Notes: generated by a model not told the origin, from the letters alone. 64,000 bases of DNA from Ewingella sp. CoE-038-23 (GCF_040419245.1 NZ_JAZHOH010000001.1:682001-746000); one strand, 5' to 3'; numbered from the stretch's first letter, positions 20,994 through 31,428 are shown. Numbers and translations: made by a program.

Positions 20994-22547
20994 ATGTCGA
21001 TCTTCAATGGTTCAGGCGGTGGAACTTGGTTTGAAAGGGCGCAGAAATTTGGCAAGTCTTTCATGTTGCCTATCGCGATTTTGCCAGCGGCGGGTTTGCT
21101 GTTGGGGATTGGCGGGGCGCTCTCGAACCCCAATACCCTGACGGCATACCCGTTTCTGAATATTCCGGCGCTACAGGCCATCTTTACCGTGATGGCCAGC
21201 GCGGGTTCGATTGTTTTTGCCAATCTTGCGGTGCTGTTTGCCGTCGGAGTCGCGGTTGGGCTGGCGCGAAGTGACAAGGGAACCGCAGGGCTATCCGCGC
21301 TGCTCGGCTATTTAGTCATGAACGCTACTATTAATGCCATTTTGATCCTCAAGGGGCAGTTGGCGGCCAGCAATCTCAGTGCGTCGGGGCAGGGAATGGC
21401 GTTGGGCATACAGACTCTGGAAACGGGCGTTTTTGGCGGCGTGGTGATTGGATTAGTCACCTGGCTGCTGCATAGCCGCTATAACAAAATTCAACTGCCG
21501 CAATTCCTCGGATTTTTCGGCGGCTCGCGCTTTGTGCCTATTATTACTTCGGTGGCGGCAATTGTTGTCGGGGCGCTGATGTTCTTCATCTGGCCTCATT
21601 TCCAAAAAGTAATTTTTGGCATGGGCGGGCTGGTGGATGCCACGGGGTATTTGGGCACCTTTATCTACGGTTTTGTCTTGCGCATGCTCGGGCCTTTCGG
21701 CCTGCATCATATCTTTTATCTGCCTTTTTGGACCACAGCACTGGGCGGCAGTGAGGTGGTAAACGGGCATCTGGTGGAGGGAACCCAGCGTATCTTCTTT
21801 GCCCAGTTGGCCGATCCTTCAACTCAGCATTTTTACGTCGGCACGTCGCGTTTTATGTCCGGGCGTTTCATTACCATGATGTTTGGTCTGGTGGGGGCCT
21901 GTCTGGCGATGTACCACACCGCGCGGCCTGAAAATAAAAAGAAAGTGGCCGGTCTGCTGCTTTCTGCGGCGCTAACTTCTTTCCTCACCGGTATCACTGA
22001 GCCGATTGAATTCTCATTCCTGTTTGTCGCGCCGATGCTGTACGTGCTGCACGCGGTGTTTGACGGGCTGGCTTTCATGATTGCCCATATTCTGCATATC
22101 ACCATTGGTCAGACATTCTCTGGTGGCTTCATCGACTTCCTCCTTTTCGGGGTTCTACAGGGCGAAGGCAAAACCAATTGGATGTACGTGCCATTGGTGG
22201 GTGTGCCTTGGTTTGCTCTCTACTACTTCTCTTTCCGCTATCTGATCACCCGTTTCAACTTTAAAACGCCAGGTCGAGATGACGCGGAAGTAGAACAAGC
22301 CAGCATCACCACCGACCGTGCCGGGCTGATCATTGAAGCATTGGGCGGTGCTAGCAATATTGCCGAGCTGGACTGCTGCGCAACACGTCTGCGGATAAGC
22401 GTGCATCAGGCCAACATGGTGAATGAAAGCCAGTTGAAGTCGAGTGGCGCGAGGGCGGTACTGATTCGTGGGAATGGGATTCAGGTCATTTATGGGCCAC
22501 ATGTCACGGTGATTAAAAACGAAATTGAGGAGATGTTGGGAGTATGA
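20994..22547 (+). CDS. PTS EIICB permease, glucose/glucosamine/maltose family, probably amino-sugar specific
   Basis: 517 residues. The EIIC membrane domain (about 1-410) begins with [22 protein letters not shown] and contains the conserved [16 protein letters not shown] motif. The EIIB domain (about 430-517) has the phospho-cysteine region [12 protein letters not shown], with Cys462 the aligned acceptor. There is no EIIA domain, so Crr or another EIIA must supply phosphate. The stop overlaps the nanE start (ATGA), so translation is coupled. Because NanE epimerises ManNAc-6-phosphate, the imported sugar is most likely N-acetylmannosamine. Sequence alone would also allow glucose or a glucoside. 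Confidence 0.88.
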   Translation: MSIFNGSGGGTWFERAQKFGKSFMLPIAILPAAGLLLGIGGALSNPNTLTAYPFLNIPALQAIFTVMASAGSIVFANLAVLFAVGVAVGLARSDKGTAGLSALLGYLVMNATINAILILKGQLAASNLSASGQGMALGIQTLETGVFGGVVIGLVTWLLHSRYNKIQLPQFLGFFGGSRFVPIITSVAAIVVGALMFFIWPHFQKVIFGMGGLVDATGYLGTFIYGFVLRMLGPFGLHHIFYLPFWTTALGGSEVVNGHLVEGTQRIFFAQLADPSTQHFYVGTSRFMSGRFITMMFGLVGACLAMYHTARPENKKKVAGLLLSAALTSFLTGITEPIEFSFLFVAPMLYVLHAVFDGLAFMIAHILHITIGQTFSGGFIDFLLFGVLQGEGKTNWMYVPLVGVPWFALYYFSFRYLITRFNFKTPGRDDAEVEQASITTDRAGLIIEALGGASNIAELDCCATRLRISVHQANMVNESQLKSSGARAVLIRGNGIQVIYGPHVTVIKNEIEEMLGV

Positions 22548-23242
22548 ATCAGTCAATGTTAGCGGCCATAAAAGGAAAACTGGTGGTGTCCTGTCAGGCA
22601 CTGGACGATGAACCCTTACACAGCGATTTCATCATGAGCCGCATGGCGCTGGCCGCCATGCAGGGCGGGGCTGCGGGGATCCGCGCCAATAGTGTTGTAG
22701 ATGTGCAGGCGATTCGCGCCACCGTGACTCTGCCGGTCATTGGCATTATCAAGCGCGATTATCCCGACAGCGAAGTCTATATCACCGCCACAATGCAAGA
22801 GGTTGACGAGCTGATGACCGCAGGTCCGCAAATGATCGCGCTCGATGCCACCTTGCATCGACGTCCGGGGGAGTTGCAGTTGGCGGCCTTAGTGCAACAG
22901 ATTCGGCAGAAATATCCCTCTTTGTTGCTGATGGCCGACATCGCTAGCGTCGAAGAGGCGGTCAATGCTGAGGCCTTAGGCTTTGACTGCATTGGCACCA
23001 CTTTACACGGGTATACCCCGGAAACCGCGGGCTGCAAGCTGTGGCAAGATGACTTCGCCTTTTTGCGCCAGGTGCTCTCACAGTGCGGCGCTCCGGTCAT
23101 CGCCGAAGGCAATGTGGACACGCCTGAAATGGCCGCGCGCTGCCTGACACTGGGGGCGCATTCCGTGGTTGTGGGCGGTGCCATCACCCGGCCTCAACAG
23201 ATCACTCAACGCTTCACCGAGGCCATCAATCACCTTTACTGA
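22544..23242 (+). CDS. nanE: NanE, N-acylglucosamine-6-phosphate 2-epimerase
   Basis: 232 residues (E. coli NanE 229). A single TIM barrel with the family motifs: GKLVVSCQA at the N-terminus, [17 protein letters not shown] with the catalytic lysine, [16 protein letters not shown] and the phosphate-binding [10 protein letters not shown] with VVGGAITRP. It converts ManNAc-6-phosphate to GlcNAc-6-phosphate, which NagA/NagB then use. It overlaps the PTS gene by 4 nt. The nanATK genes are not adjacent, so this is a stand-alone ManNAc uptake operon rather than a full sialic acid cluster. Confidence 0.94.
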   Translation: MNQSMLAAIKGKLVVSCQALDDEPLHSDFIMSRMALAAMQGGAAGIRANSVVDVQAIRATVTLPVIGIIKRDYPDSEVYITATMQEVDELMTAGPQMIALDATLHRRPGELQLAALVQQIRQKYPSLLLMADIASVEEAVNAEALGFDCIGTTLHGYTPETAGCKLWQDDFAFLRQVLSQCGAPVIAEGNVDTPEMAARCLTLGAHSVVVGGAITRPQQITQRFTEAINHLY

Positions 23243-23326
23243 CAAATCTGCTTGGGTCGAAGTTTGGAACAGCGTGCACTATCTGTGATAATGCGCGCTG
23301 ATTTTTTAGAGATGATTGAGAAAACC

Positions 23327-23998
23327 ATGCAGTACCCGATTAATGAAATGTTCGAAACCCTGCAAGGGGAAGGTTATTTTACCGGCGTGCCGGCTATCTT
23401 TATTCGCCTGCAGGGCTGCCCGGTGGGCTGTAGCTGGTGCGACACCAAACATACCTGGGACAAAATCGCCGATCGGGAAGTCGACGTACAACGCATTTTG
23501 GTGAAGACCGAAGAGAGTGACGCCTGGGGTAACGCCACGGCAGAGCAACTGCACGAGATTATTCTTCAGCAGGGCTATACGGCGCGTCACGTGGTGATCA
23601 CCGGCGGAGAGCCGTGCATTTACGATTTAATGCCGCTCACCACGCTGCTGGAAAAAAATGGTTTTAGCTGCCAGATAGAAACCAGCGGGACCCATGAGGT
23701 GCGCTGCTCGGTGAATACTTGGGTGACGGTGTCGCCAAAGGTGAACATGCGCGGCGGCTATGACATTCTGCCGCAGGCCTTGAAACGGGCTGATGAAGTG
23801 AAGCATCCGGTGGCGCGTCAGCGCGATATCGATGCCTTGGAAGCGTTACTGGCGACATTGACTGACGAAAAAGCGCGAATCATCGCTTTGCAGCCAATCA
23901 GTCAGAAAGAAGAAGCCACCAAATTGTGCATTGCGACCTGCATTGCAAAAAATTGGCGGCTGTCGATGCAGACCCACAAATACCTAAATATCGCTTAG
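23327..23998 (+). CDS. queE: QueE, 7-carboxy-7-deazaguanine synthase
   Basis: 223 residues from ATG 23327 ([20 protein letters not shown]), identical in length to E. coli QueE. The frame opens 25 codons earlier, without family similarity. A radical-SAM cluster motif CPVGCSWC is near residue 31, with the GGEP motif in VITGGEPCI. It converts 6-carboxytetrahydropterin, the QueD product, to 7-carboxy-7-deazaguanine in queuosine biosynthesis. It is convergent with queD, and the two stop codons overlap. Confidence 0.96.
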   Translation: MQYPINEMFETLQGEGYFTGVPAIFIRLQGCPVGCSWCDTKHTWDKIADREVDVQRILVKTEESDAWGNATAEQLHEIILQQGYTARHVVITGGEPCIYDLMPLTTLLEKNGFSCQIETSGTHEVRCSVNTWVTVSPKVNMRGGYDILPQALKRADEVKHPVARQRDIDALEALLATLTDEKARIIALQPISQKEEATKLCIATCIAKNWRLSMQTHKYLNIA

Positions 23999-24354
23999 CC
24001 TTTATAGACGCAGCCCGCGGTGCAAGTCTCTTTGACGCGTACGGCGGAAAGCAGGGGCAGCTTAGGCTTCATCTCATTCCAGATCCACTCGGCCAGCACT
24101 TCACTGGTCGGGTTCTCTAAGCCCGGAATATCGTTGAGATTATAGTGGTCGAGACGGTCCAATGTCGGGGCGAAAGCCGCTTTTAAATCAGCAAAATCCA
24201 TTACCCAACCCGTATGCGGATCCACTTCACCGGTGATTTCTAATCTTACCGAGAAAGAGTGCCCGTGCAGGCGGCCGCATTTGTGGCCTGCTGGAACGTG
24301 AGGTAAATGGTGCGCGGCTTCGAACTGAAAATCTTTAAAGAGTGTGGTGGTCAT
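23995..24354 (-). CDS. queD: QueD, 6-carboxy-5,6,7,8-tetrahydropterin synthase
   Basis: 119 residues from ATG 24354 ([20 protein letters not shown]), as in E. coli (121). The zinc histidines are in FEAAHHLP and LHGHSF, the catalytic cysteine in HKCGRLHGH, and the C-terminal glutamate in VKETCTAGC. It turns dihydroneopterin triphosphate into 6-carboxytetrahydropterin, the substrate of the neighbouring QueE. A longer frame to 24423 exists but has no family counterpart. Confidence 0.96.
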   Translation of the reverse strand: MTTTLFKDFQFEAAHHLPHVPAGHKCGRLHGHSFSVRLEITGEVDPHTGWVMDFADLKAAFAPTLDRLDHYNLNDIPGLENPTSEVLAEWIWNEMKPKLPLLSAVRVKETCTAGCVYKG

Positions 24355-24521
24355 GGTGCTGTCTCGTTGCTCAAAAAACGCGGCATAGTAACGGAAATCC
24401 GGCGTTCGCGCCACGAAATCCACGGTACATAGCTGTACAAGGCGTTACCAACCACTGCTTTACTCAGCCTGATTTACTGACTTAAAGTGGCAGCAGTGAG
24501 ACTAACCTATTGAGTGTTTGC

Positions 24522-25583
24522 ATGATTACTGTGCTGCGTTTGGCCATATTGTCGGTGCTATTCACGGCGAGCGTCGGTGCGGAAACGCTCCCCCAGCCAG
24601 CCGCGCCTGCTTCCACCGATGCCAAGTCTACGGACTCAAAGCCTGCGGAATCTGAGGCTGCTGGCCCTAAGCCTGCTGACATCAAACCTGCTCAAACTGA
24701 GCCGAAAACCGCCAAGCCTGCCGTTGCTGCTAAACCTGTTGCCCTGACCTTCCCGACGGGCGCGGGCAGTTTACATATTCTGGTGGCGCAGGGGAAAAAG
24801 ACGCTGGACGTTTTCACCTATCAACCCGAGGGTGCTGATGCCACAACGCCTATCGTGATGGTGATGACTGAAGGCGATCGTAACGCCGTCAATGCGCGCA
24901 ATGAATGGATCACCATGGCGAACCAGTACCATTTGCGCGTGGTGGTGCCAAAGTTCAGCGAGCAGGACTTCCCGGGCGCGGCGGGTTATAACCTTGGCAA
25001 TCTGGTTGATCCCAAAACCCATCGCAAGCTGCCCGCGTCACAATGGACTTTCACGCTGGTAGATTCGCTGTTCAGCCAGTTGCAGAAGCAGGGCGTCACC
25101 AGCCAGTCGCAGTTCTACCTTTTCGGCAACAGCGCCGGATGCCAAGTTGTTCACCGCATGCTGACATTATTGCCGCAGCCGCAAGTGAAAGCCGCCGTCT
25201 GTGCCGCGCCGACGTGGTGGACCTTGCCGGATACCGACCAGCGCTGGCCTTATGGCCTGCGCGAGTCGCCGGTGAGCGTCAACCAGCAGCAGCTCGCCAG
25301 CTATTTTGCCAAGCCGATGCTGATTGCCGTCGGCAGTGAAGATGATAATCCTGAAACGCGCGCGCAGCGTTTGTCCAAGCAGGTGATGGCACAGGGGAGT
25401 AACCGCCTTGACCGCGCCGAGAGCTATTTCACCACCTCACAGCAGCGCGCCGAGCAGAACAACACGCCGTTTAACTGGCACTTTGTCGATTTGCCGGACA
25501 CCGGCCACAGCAGCAGTAAAATGTCGGTCTTTGCCGCAGGGCAGTTCGCCTGGTTCGAAGAACATGGCCAGTTCCATCTATAA
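24522..25583 (+). CDS. Exported alpha/beta hydrolase-like protein of unknown substrate
   Basis: 353 residues from ATG 24522. A signal peptide of about 20 residues (probable cleavage after VGA) is followed by a 50-residue Pro/Ala/Lys/Thr-rich linker, with repeats such as AESEAAGPKPADIKPAQTEP, that looks disordered. The C-terminal 280 residues form an alpha/beta hydrolase-like domain: GNSAG nucleophile elbow (Ser204), a core strand before it (QFYLFG) and a late His329 in DTGHSS. The substrate cannot be named. The likely location is the periplasm, with the linker possibly spanning or tethering. It stands alone between queD and cysJ and ends at a strong terminator. Confidence 0.65.
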   Translation: MITVLRLAILSVLFTASVGAETLPQPAAPASTDAKSTDSKPAESEAAGPKPADIKPAQTEPKTAKPAVAAKPVALTFPTGAGSLHILVAQGKKTLDVFTYQPEGADATTPIVMVMTEGDRNAVNARNEWITMANQYHLRVVVPKFSEQDFPGAAGYNLGNLVDPKTHRKLPASQWTFTLVDSLFSQLQKQGVTSQSQFYLFGNSAGCQVVHRMLTLLPQPQVKAAVCAAPTWWTLPDTDQRWPYGLRESPVSVNQQQLASYFAKPMLIAVGSEDDNPETRAQRLSKQVMAQGSNRLDRAESYFTTSQQRAEQNNTPFNWHFVDLPDTGHSSSKMSVFAAGQFAWFEEHGQFHL

Positions 25584-25609
25584 AACCTGCTGCTAATAAA
25601 GTATTTTCA

Positions 25610-25630
25610 CCCCGCTCCGGCGGGGTTTTT
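25610..25630 (+). terminator. Terminator downstream of the alpha/beta hydrolase gene
   Basis: CCCCGC, a TCCG loop and GCGGGG are followed by five T residues, 27 bp after the stop codon. Confidence 0.85.
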
Positions 25631-25925
25631 CTTTATATAACAAACTGTTTTGCCTAGTCGGATAAATGTCTGCCGATTTTCATAGCTATTTCAGTAAGAT
25701 AAAAAATCATTACTTACCACTTTTAGTGGTTATGGCTATCTCTAAAACCACTTAGTCATTTTGGTTATTTAATATTTCCATCACTTCTTTAATTGTTATC
25801 ATCAGCCTCGTTAACCTTACAAACTGCAGCCTCCGTCGCTTTTCTACGTGGGGTGATTTACGGTCTTTCTTGTGCACGAAGGCCGGATTGATGACTGGCT
25901 TATGCATAAGGGAATTCGTACCGCG
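25631..25925 (+). promoter_or_regulatory. cysJIH upstream control region
   Basis: About 300 bp, A+T-rich, upstream of cysJ. ACCACT-TTT-AGTGGT at 25716-25730 is a perfect 6-bp inverted repeat, and a further direct ACCACTT copy lies near 25748. Together they make a plausible activator-binding array, probably CysB by function of the operon. I could not fix the -35/-10 pair. No ORF is supported here. Confidence 0.4.
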
Positions 25926-27728
25926 ATGACGACTCAGGCTCCTCCAACTTCTATCTTGCCTCTTTCTCCAGAGCAACTGGCTAAGCTCCAGTCTGCCATT
26001 GGTGAATACTCACCAACGCAGCTGGCATGGCTATCTGGCTATTTCTGGGGAATGGTGAATCAACAGCCGGGCGCTGTTCCGGCAGCAGCACCTGCGCCCG
26101 CCGCGGCCGCTGTTACCCTGATTTCCGCTTCCCAGACCGGCAATGCCCGTCGTTTGGCCGAGCAGGTGCGCGATGACCTGATCGCCGCAAAACTGAACGT
26201 CAATCTGGTTAACGCCGGTGATTACAAGTTCAAACAAATCGGTCAGGAAAAATTGCTGCTAATTGTTGCCTCCACTCAGGGGGAAGGTGAGCAGGCCGAA
26301 GAGGCCGTCGCCTTGCATAAATTCCTGCAATCGAAGAAAGCGCCACAGATGAAAGATACGGCGTTTGCCGTGTTTGCGCTGGGCGACACTTCCTACGAAT
26401 TCTTCTGTCAGGCCGGTAAAGATTTTGATAACCGCCTTGGCGAGCTGGGCGCAGAGCGCCTGTTAGATCGCGTGGACGCTGACGTTGAATATCAGGCCCA
26501 GGCCGAAGAGTGGCGCAAACGCATTGTTGAAGTGCTGAAACAGCGCGTTCCCGCAGAGGCGACGGCGCAGCCCGCCGCGACTCTGGCTGGCGCGGTCAAC
26601 CAAGTTGACAGCAGCCCCTATACTAAAGAAGAGCCACTGACCGCTTTGCTGTCGGTAAACCAGAAAATTACCGGGCGCAATTCGGATAAAGACGTGCGCC
26701 ATATCGAGATTGATCTGGGTGATTCGGGCCTGCGCTACCAGCCGGGCGACGCCTTAGGTATCTGGTTCGAAAACGATCCGGCCTTGGTCAAAGAAGTGGT
26801 TGAACTGCTCTGGCTGAAAGGAGATGAGTCGGTTGAAGTTAACGGCAAAACGCTAGCGCTGAGCGAAGCGTTGCAGCATCACATCGAGCTGACCCAAAAC
26901 ACCACGCCCATCGTCGAGAAATACGCCGCAGCGTGCCGTGATGAGCAGCTGAATGCGCTGCTAGCCGACAAGCACGCCTTGCAGCAGTTCGCGCAAAACA
27001 CGCCGTTCGTCGACATGGTGCGTCAGGCGCCGACCGAGCTGGATGCCCAGCAGTTGGTTGATTTGCTGCGCCCGCTGACGCCGCGCCTCTACTCCATCGC
27101 CTCCTCTCAGGCCGAGAATGAGTCCGAAGTGCATATCACCGTCGGCGCCGTGCGCTACGAAATCGACGGCCGCGCCCGCACCGGCGGTGCATCGGGCTAT
27201 CTGGCTGACCGTCTGCAAGAAGATGGTGAAGTTCGCGTATTCATCGAGCATAACGACAATTTCCGCCTGCCAGCTAACCCGGATGCGCCAGTGATTATGA
27301 TTGGCCCGGGCACCGGCATCGCGCCATTCCGCGCCTTTATGCAGCAGCGCGAAAACGACGGCGCCGGGGGTAAAAACTGGCTGTTCTTCGGCAACCCGCA
27401 CTTCACCGAGGACTTCCTATATCAGGTTGAATGGCAGCGCTACGTCAAAGACGGCTTACTGACCCACATTTCTCTGGCTTGGTCGCGCGATCAGGCTGAA
27501 AAGGTCTACGTTCAAGACAAGCTGCGCGAAAACGCCGCCGAAGTCTGGCGCTGGCTGCAAGAGGGCGCGCACGTCTATGTCTGCGGCGATGCCAACCGTA
27601 TGGCGAAAGACGTCGAGCAAGCGCTGTTGGAAATTATCTCCCAGCAGGGGTCGATGGACCTGGAAACCGCCGACGAATTTTTAAGTGAATTGCGTATGGA
27701 CCGCCGTTATCAGCGCGACGTCTACTAA
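25926..27728 (+). CDS. cysJ: CysJ, sulfite reductase (NADPH) flavoprotein alpha subunit
   Basis: 600 residues from ATG 25926, the E. coli start (MTTQAPP); the frame also opens at 25872. The N-terminal flavodoxin domain (about 60-200) has the FMN loop [15 protein letters not shown] connecting domain and an FNR-like FAD/NADPH module (about 235-600) follow, with [31 protein letters not shown] and the C-terminal RRYQRDVY. Eight CysJ subunits pass NADPH electrons to CysI. It is the first gene of cysJIH, 27 bp before cysI. Confidence 0.97.
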   Translation: MTTQAPPTSILPLSPEQLAKLQSAIGEYSPTQLAWLSGYFWGMVNQQPGAVPAAAPAPAAAAVTLISASQTGNARRLAEQVRDDLIAAKLNVNLVNAGDYKFKQIGQEKLLLIVASTQGEGEQAEEAVALHKFLQSKKAPQMKDTAFAVFALGDTSYEFFCQAGKDFDNRLGELGAERLLDRVDADVEYQAQAEEWRKRIVEVLKQRVPAEATAQPAATLAGAVNQVDSSPYTKEEPLTALLSVNQKITGRNSDKDVRHIEIDLGDSGLRYQPGDALGIWFENDPALVKEVVELLWLKGDESVEVNGKTLALSEALQHHIELTQNTTPIVEKYAAACRDEQLNALLADKHALQQFAQNTPFVDMVRQAPTELDAQQLVDLLRPLTPRLYSIASSQAENESEVHITVGAVRYEIDGRARTGGASGYLADRLQEDGEVRVFIEHNDNFRLPANPDAPVIMIGPGTGIAPFRAFMQQRENDGAGGKNWLFFGNPHFTEDFLYQVEWQRYVKDGLLTHISLAWSRDQAEKVYVQDKLRENAAEVWRWLQEGAHVYVCGDANRMAKDVEQALLEIISQQGSMDLETADEFLSELRMDRRYQRDVY

Positions 27729-27755
27729 TAAAATTTAAGCAATGAGTGAGCACTT

Positions 27756-29492
27756 ATGAGCAATAAGTTGTGGAGTGAACAGAATCCCGGTCCTGGCCCG
27801 TTAATCGTTGATGCGCCGCTGGTTGATGCTGAACGTCTTAAAAAGGAAAGCAATTTCCTGCGCGGAACCATTACTGAAGATTTGCAAGATGGCCTGACCG
27901 GCGGCTTCAACGGCGACAACTTCCTGTTGATCCGCTTCCACGGCATGTACCAGCAGGATGACCGCGATATCCGTGCCGAACGCGCCGAGCAGAAGCTGGA
28001 GCCGCGCCACGCGATGATGCTGCGCTGCCGCCTGCCGGGCGGCGTGATGACGCCAGACCAGTGGCTGGGCATTGATAAATTCGCTGAAGAGAGCACGCTG
28101 TACGGCAGTATTCGTATTACTAACCGTCAAACTTTCCAGTTCCACGGTATCCTCAAACCTAACGTAAAACCGGTTCACCAGCTGCTGAATAAGCTAGGTC
28201 TGGACGCGCTGGCGACCGCCAACGACGTTAACCGCAACGTGCTGTGTACCTCGAACCCGGTGGAGTCAGAGCTGCATCAGGAAGCCTACCAGTGGGCGAA
28301 GAAGATCTCCGAACACCTGCTGCCGCGCACCCGCGCTTACGCCGAGGTGTGGCTGGATCAAGAGAAAGTCGAAACCACGGATGAAGAGCCGATCCTTGGC
28401 CCAACCTATCTGCCGCGTAAATTCAAAACTACGGTGGTGATCCCGCCGCAAAACGATGTCGATCTTCACGCCAATGATCTGAACTTCGTGGCGATCGCCG
28501 ATAACGGCAAGCTGGTTGGCTTCAACGTGCTGGTCGGCGGCGGCCTGTCTATCGCCCACGGCGACAAGGCAACTTACGCCCGCACCGCCAGCGAACTGGG
28601 CTTTATTCCGCTGGATAAAACCTTGGCCGTGGCCGAAGCGGTAGTGACCACGCAGCGCGACTGGGGCAACCGTACCAACCGTAAAAATGCTAAAACCAAA
28701 TACACCCTTGAGCGCGTTGGCGTGGAAGTGTTCCGCGACGAAGTGGCCAAGCGCGCAGGGATCGAATTCGAAGCGGTTCGCCCTTATGAATTCACCGGAC
28801 GCGGCGATCGCATCGGCTGGGTGAAGGGGATCGACAAGCAGTGGCACCTGACACTGTTTATCGAAAACGGCCGTATTCTGGATTATCCGGGCAAGCCGCT
28901 AAAAACCGGTCTGGCAGAAATCGCTAAGATCCACAAAGGGGATTTCAGGCTTACTGCTAACCAGAACCTGATCGTCGCCGGTGTCTCGGAAAAAGATAAA
29001 GACGCGATCGAAACGCTGGCCCGCAACCATGGCCTGATCGACGACAGCGTCACCGAGCAGCGCAAAAACTCCATGGCCTGCGTCTCATATCCGACCTGTC
29101 CGCTGGCGATGGCCGAAGCCGAACGCTTCTTGCCAGAGTTTGTCACCAAAGTGGAAGGCATCATGCACCAGCATGGGGTGGGCAAAGAGCACATTGTCCT
29201 GCGTGTGACGGGTTGCCCTAACGGCTGCGGCCGTGCGCTGCTGGCTGAAATCGGTTTGGTGGGTAAAGCCATGAACCGTTACAACCTGCACCTTGGCGGT
29301 AACCGTGAAGGGACGCGTATTCCAAGAATGTATCGGGAGAACATCTCTGATACTGACATTCTGGCGATTATCGACGAGCTGGTCGGCCGCTGGGCGAAAG
29401 AGCGTGAAAACGATGAAGGCTTTGGTGATTACGTGATCCGCGCTGGGATTATTCGCCCAGTGCTGGATCCGGCCCGCGACTTCTACGACTAA
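27756..29492 (+). CDS. cysI: CysI, sulfite reductase hemoprotein beta subunit
   Basis: 578 residues (E. coli 570). Two ferredoxin/siroheme half-domains carry [12 protein letters not shown] and a C-terminal cluster site made of CVSYPTC and CPNGC, the four cysteines that hold the 4Fe-4S cluster coupled to siroheme. It catalyses the six-electron reduction of sulfite to sulfide. The siroheme is made by CysG, whose gene is 2 kb downstream. Translation starts with [20 protein letters not shown]. Confidence 0.97.
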   Translation: MSNKLWSEQNPGPGPLIVDAPLVDAERLKKESNFLRGTITEDLQDGLTGGFNGDNFLLIRFHGMYQQDDRDIRAERAEQKLEPRHAMMLRCRLPGGVMTPDQWLGIDKFAEESTLYGSIRITNRQTFQFHGILKPNVKPVHQLLNKLGLDALATANDVNRNVLCTSNPVESELHQEAYQWAKKISEHLLPRTRAYAEVWLDQEKVETTDEEPILGPTYLPRKFKTTVVIPPQNDVDLHANDLNFVAIADNGKLVGFNVLVGGGLSIAHGDKATYARTASELGFIPLDKTLAVAEAVVTTQRDWGNRTNRKNAKTKYTLERVGVEVFRDEVAKRAGIEFEAVRPYEFTGRGDRIGWVKGIDKQWHLTLFIENGRILDYPGKPLKTGLAEIAKIHKGDFRLTANQNLIVAGVSEKDKDAIETLARNHGLIDDSVTEQRKNSMACVSYPTCPLAMAEAERFLPEFVTKVEGIMHQHGVGKEHIVLRVTGCPNGCGRALLAEIGLVGKAMNRYNLHLGGNREGTRIPRMYRENISDTDILAIIDELVGRWAKERENDEGFGDYVIRAGIIRPVLDPARDFYD

Positions 29493-29522
29493 CGCTGCTG
29501 TAACGTGAAGAATGGAGAGTTT

Positions 29523-30254
29523 ATGAGTTTGCTCACTCTTGCTGAACTGAATGAAATGCCGAAATCAGGTCAGGCCCTGGCATTGGCGGAAACCAATGCC
29601 CAGCTTGAAAAACTGTCGGCACAGGATCGTGTCATCTGGGCACTAGAGAATTTGCCGGGCGAATTCGCGCTCTCCTCAAGTTTTGGCATTCAGGCTGCGG
29701 TCTGTTTGCATCTGGTGACTCGCCAGCAGGCGGATATCCCGGTGATCCTCACTGACACCGGCTACCTGTTCCCCGAGACTTACCAGTTCATCGATCAACT
29801 CACCGAACAGTTGAAGCTGAACTTGCAAGTGTTCCGCGCAGCCGAAAGCCCGGCGTGGCAAGAAGCGCGTTATGGCAAGCTTTGGGAGCAGGGCGTCGAA
29901 GGCATTGAGCGTTACAACAACATCAATAAAGTGGAGCCGATGAACCGCGCTCTGGCGACATTGGGCGCGCAAACCTGGTTTGCCGGCCTGCGCCGCGAGC
30001 AGTCCGGCAGCCGTGCGAATCTGCCGGTGTTAGCCGTGCAGCGCGGCGTATTCAAGATCTTGCCAATTATTGATTGGGACAACCGCCAAGTGTTCCAGTA
30101 CCTCAAAGAGCACGGCCTCAGTTATCACCCGCTGTGGGATCAGGGCTACCTGTCGGTTGGCGATACCCACACTACCAAGAAGTGGGAAGAGGGCATGAGC
30201 GAAGAGGAAACCCGTTTCTTTGGGCTTAAACGCGAGTGCGGCTTACACGAATAA
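29523..30254 (+). CDS. cysH: CysH, phosphoadenosine phosphosulfate (PAPS) reductase
   Basis: 243 residues (E. coli 244) from ATG 29523, preceded by AATGGAGAG. A PP-loop-type adenylyl domain contains [22 protein letters not shown] and the PAPS site near KVEPMNRAL. The catalytic cysteine is in the C-terminal ECGLHE tail. The bacterial APS-reductase cluster cysteines are absent, as expected for the thioredoxin-dependent PAPS type. It reduces PAPS to sulfite. It is the last gene of cysJIH, and its stop abuts a palindromic element. Confidence 0.97.
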   Translation: MSLLTLAELNEMPKSGQALALAETNAQLEKLSAQDRVIWALENLPGEFALSSSFGIQAAVCLHLVTRQQADIPVILTDTGYLFPETYQFIDQLTEQLKLNLQVFRAAESPAWQEARYGKLWEQGVEGIERYNNINKVEPMNRALATLGAQTWFAGLRREQSGSRANLPVLAVQRGVFKILPIIDWDNRQVFQYLKEHGLSYHPLWDQGYLSVGDTHTTKKWEEGMSEEETRFFGLKRECGLHE

Positions 30255-30378
30255 ATCCCTGTCATACTTCGAGCCAGAGGTGCGTCGGCTTGCCGCGTTA
30301 CTTGGCCTATTTCCAGCCAAGCCCCTAAGGGGGCCGCTGCAAGCAGATTTGTCCTCTGACTCGAATTATTTAAGGGAT
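30255..30378. repeat. Palindromic intergenic repeat element between cysH and iap
   Basis: 124 bp fill the whole gap between two convergent genes. Its ends are imperfect inverted repeats: ATCCCT...TTCGAGCCAGAGG on the left and, read on the other strand, ATCCCT...TTCGAGTCAGAGG on the right, about 21 of 26 positions matching. The centre holds GCCCCTAAGGGGGC-type hairpins. From memory, elements beginning TCATACTTCGAG and ending CTCGAATTATTTA recur in Yersinia and Serratia genomes; I could not verify this. The right end supplies the iap stop codon (TTA at 30370-30372). It may also act as a two-way terminator. Confidence 0.6.
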
Positions 30379-31428
30379 GGCGTTACCGCCTTGTAAAGCA
30401 TCAGCCGGTTTTGCCAGCTCTTTCAGCAGCGGCAGTAAAATTCTCACGCTATCTTTCGAGCGTTTGTCTATCCGGCCTGGCAGGACGCGGTCGAGATACT
30501 GTAAGTTATCCAACTGGCCCTGATGGCGCGACGTGCCCTGCGGGAAATGCGCGCTGATTGCCCGCTGCTGCTGGCCGTCTTTCTTGCCCAACGCATAATC
30601 CGTGGCCGTCACCATCAATAATGGAATATGCGCGTCGTCCAGCGCCTGCATGCCATTACAGCAATCCTTTCCACTGTATGCCTCGGCGGCGATACCTGCG
30701 TGACGCGCCAGCGCCACGGCGCGGTCGCGTGTCAGCTTAGTGACGGCCTGAGAGGTATTTTTGCCACTCTTGAAGTAGAGCTTATCGCCAACAATCAGCG
30801 AATCGAGATTGACCACCAGCAGGGTGTTTAACTTCTCCTCCGGCGACATGCGCAGCACATAGTCTGCGGCACCCTGTGCGCCCGTCTCTTCGGCACTAAG
30901 CGCCACGAAGCGCAAGCTGTAGTGGGTTGGCTCCTTACTGAGTCGTTCGGCCAGCTCCAGCATCACACCTACGCCTGACGCATTATCATCAACCCCCTGC
31001 AGGGTAAGACCGCCCAAATTATGGTCGGAGTCGGCGTCGCTTTGTGGCAAATAAGTATCAAAGTGCGCCATCACGACAATCTGCTGAGGCACGATACCGG
31101 CGCGGGCGGCGATCACGGAGGTCGAATGCACATCATGCCAGCTCTGCTTGCCATCCCGGCTGGTGTAGAGATAACGCGTATCAAAGCCGCGAAGATCACT
31201 CTGATAGCCGAGTTTGGCAAAATACTGTTGCAGGTAATCTGCGGCGATTAACTCCGCCGGACTACCGGCCATGCGGCCCGGAAAATAGGTGGCGATATGG
31301 CGAGTTTGTTCGGCAGCAATTTTACCGAGGGCGGGCGCGGCAACCTGCTGCACGGCCGCGTGCGTAAAACCGGCACAGCCCAGGCCAAAGGCCAGTAGCG
31401 CCAGTTTCATGCGAGAAAGGGATAGCAT
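30370..31428 (-). CDS. iap: Iap-like exported M28-family aminopeptidase
   Basis: 352 residues from ATG 31428, with AAGGA upstream (E. coli Iap has 345). An N-terminal signal peptide (LALLAFGLGCAGFTHA) is followed by an M28 zinc peptidase domain with ligands expected in MAHFDTY, GVDDNASGVG and SAEETGAQG. Iap was described as converting alkaline phosphatase isozymes by removing N-terminal arginine, so it acts in the periplasm. In E. coli iap neighbours cysD and a CRISPR locus. Here it lies on the opposite strand to the cys genes and no CRISPR repeats are present. Confidence 0.88.
   Translation of the reverse strand: MLSLSRMKLALLAFGLGCAGFTHAAVQQVAAPALGKIAAEQTRHIATYFPGRMAGSPAELIAADYLQQYFAKLGYQSDLRGFDTRYLYTSRDGKQSWHDVHSTSVIAARAGIVPQQIVVMAHFDTYLPQSDADSDHNLGGLTLQGVDDNASGVGVMLELAERLSKEPTHYSLRFVALSAEETGAQGAADYVLRMSPEEKLNTLLVVNLDSLIVGDKLYFKSGKNTSQAVTKLTRDRAVALARHAGIAAEAYSGKDCCNGMQALDDAHIPLLMVTATDYALGKKDGQQQRAISAHFPQGTSRHQGQLDNLQYLDRVLPGRIDKRSKDSVRILLPLLKELAKPADALQGGNAIP

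Noticed and set aside
30370..31428. Possible CRISPR array next to iap, as in E. coli
   Set aside because: I looked on both sides of iap; there are no regularly spaced direct repeats and no cas genes, only the palindromic element and the cysG promoter region.
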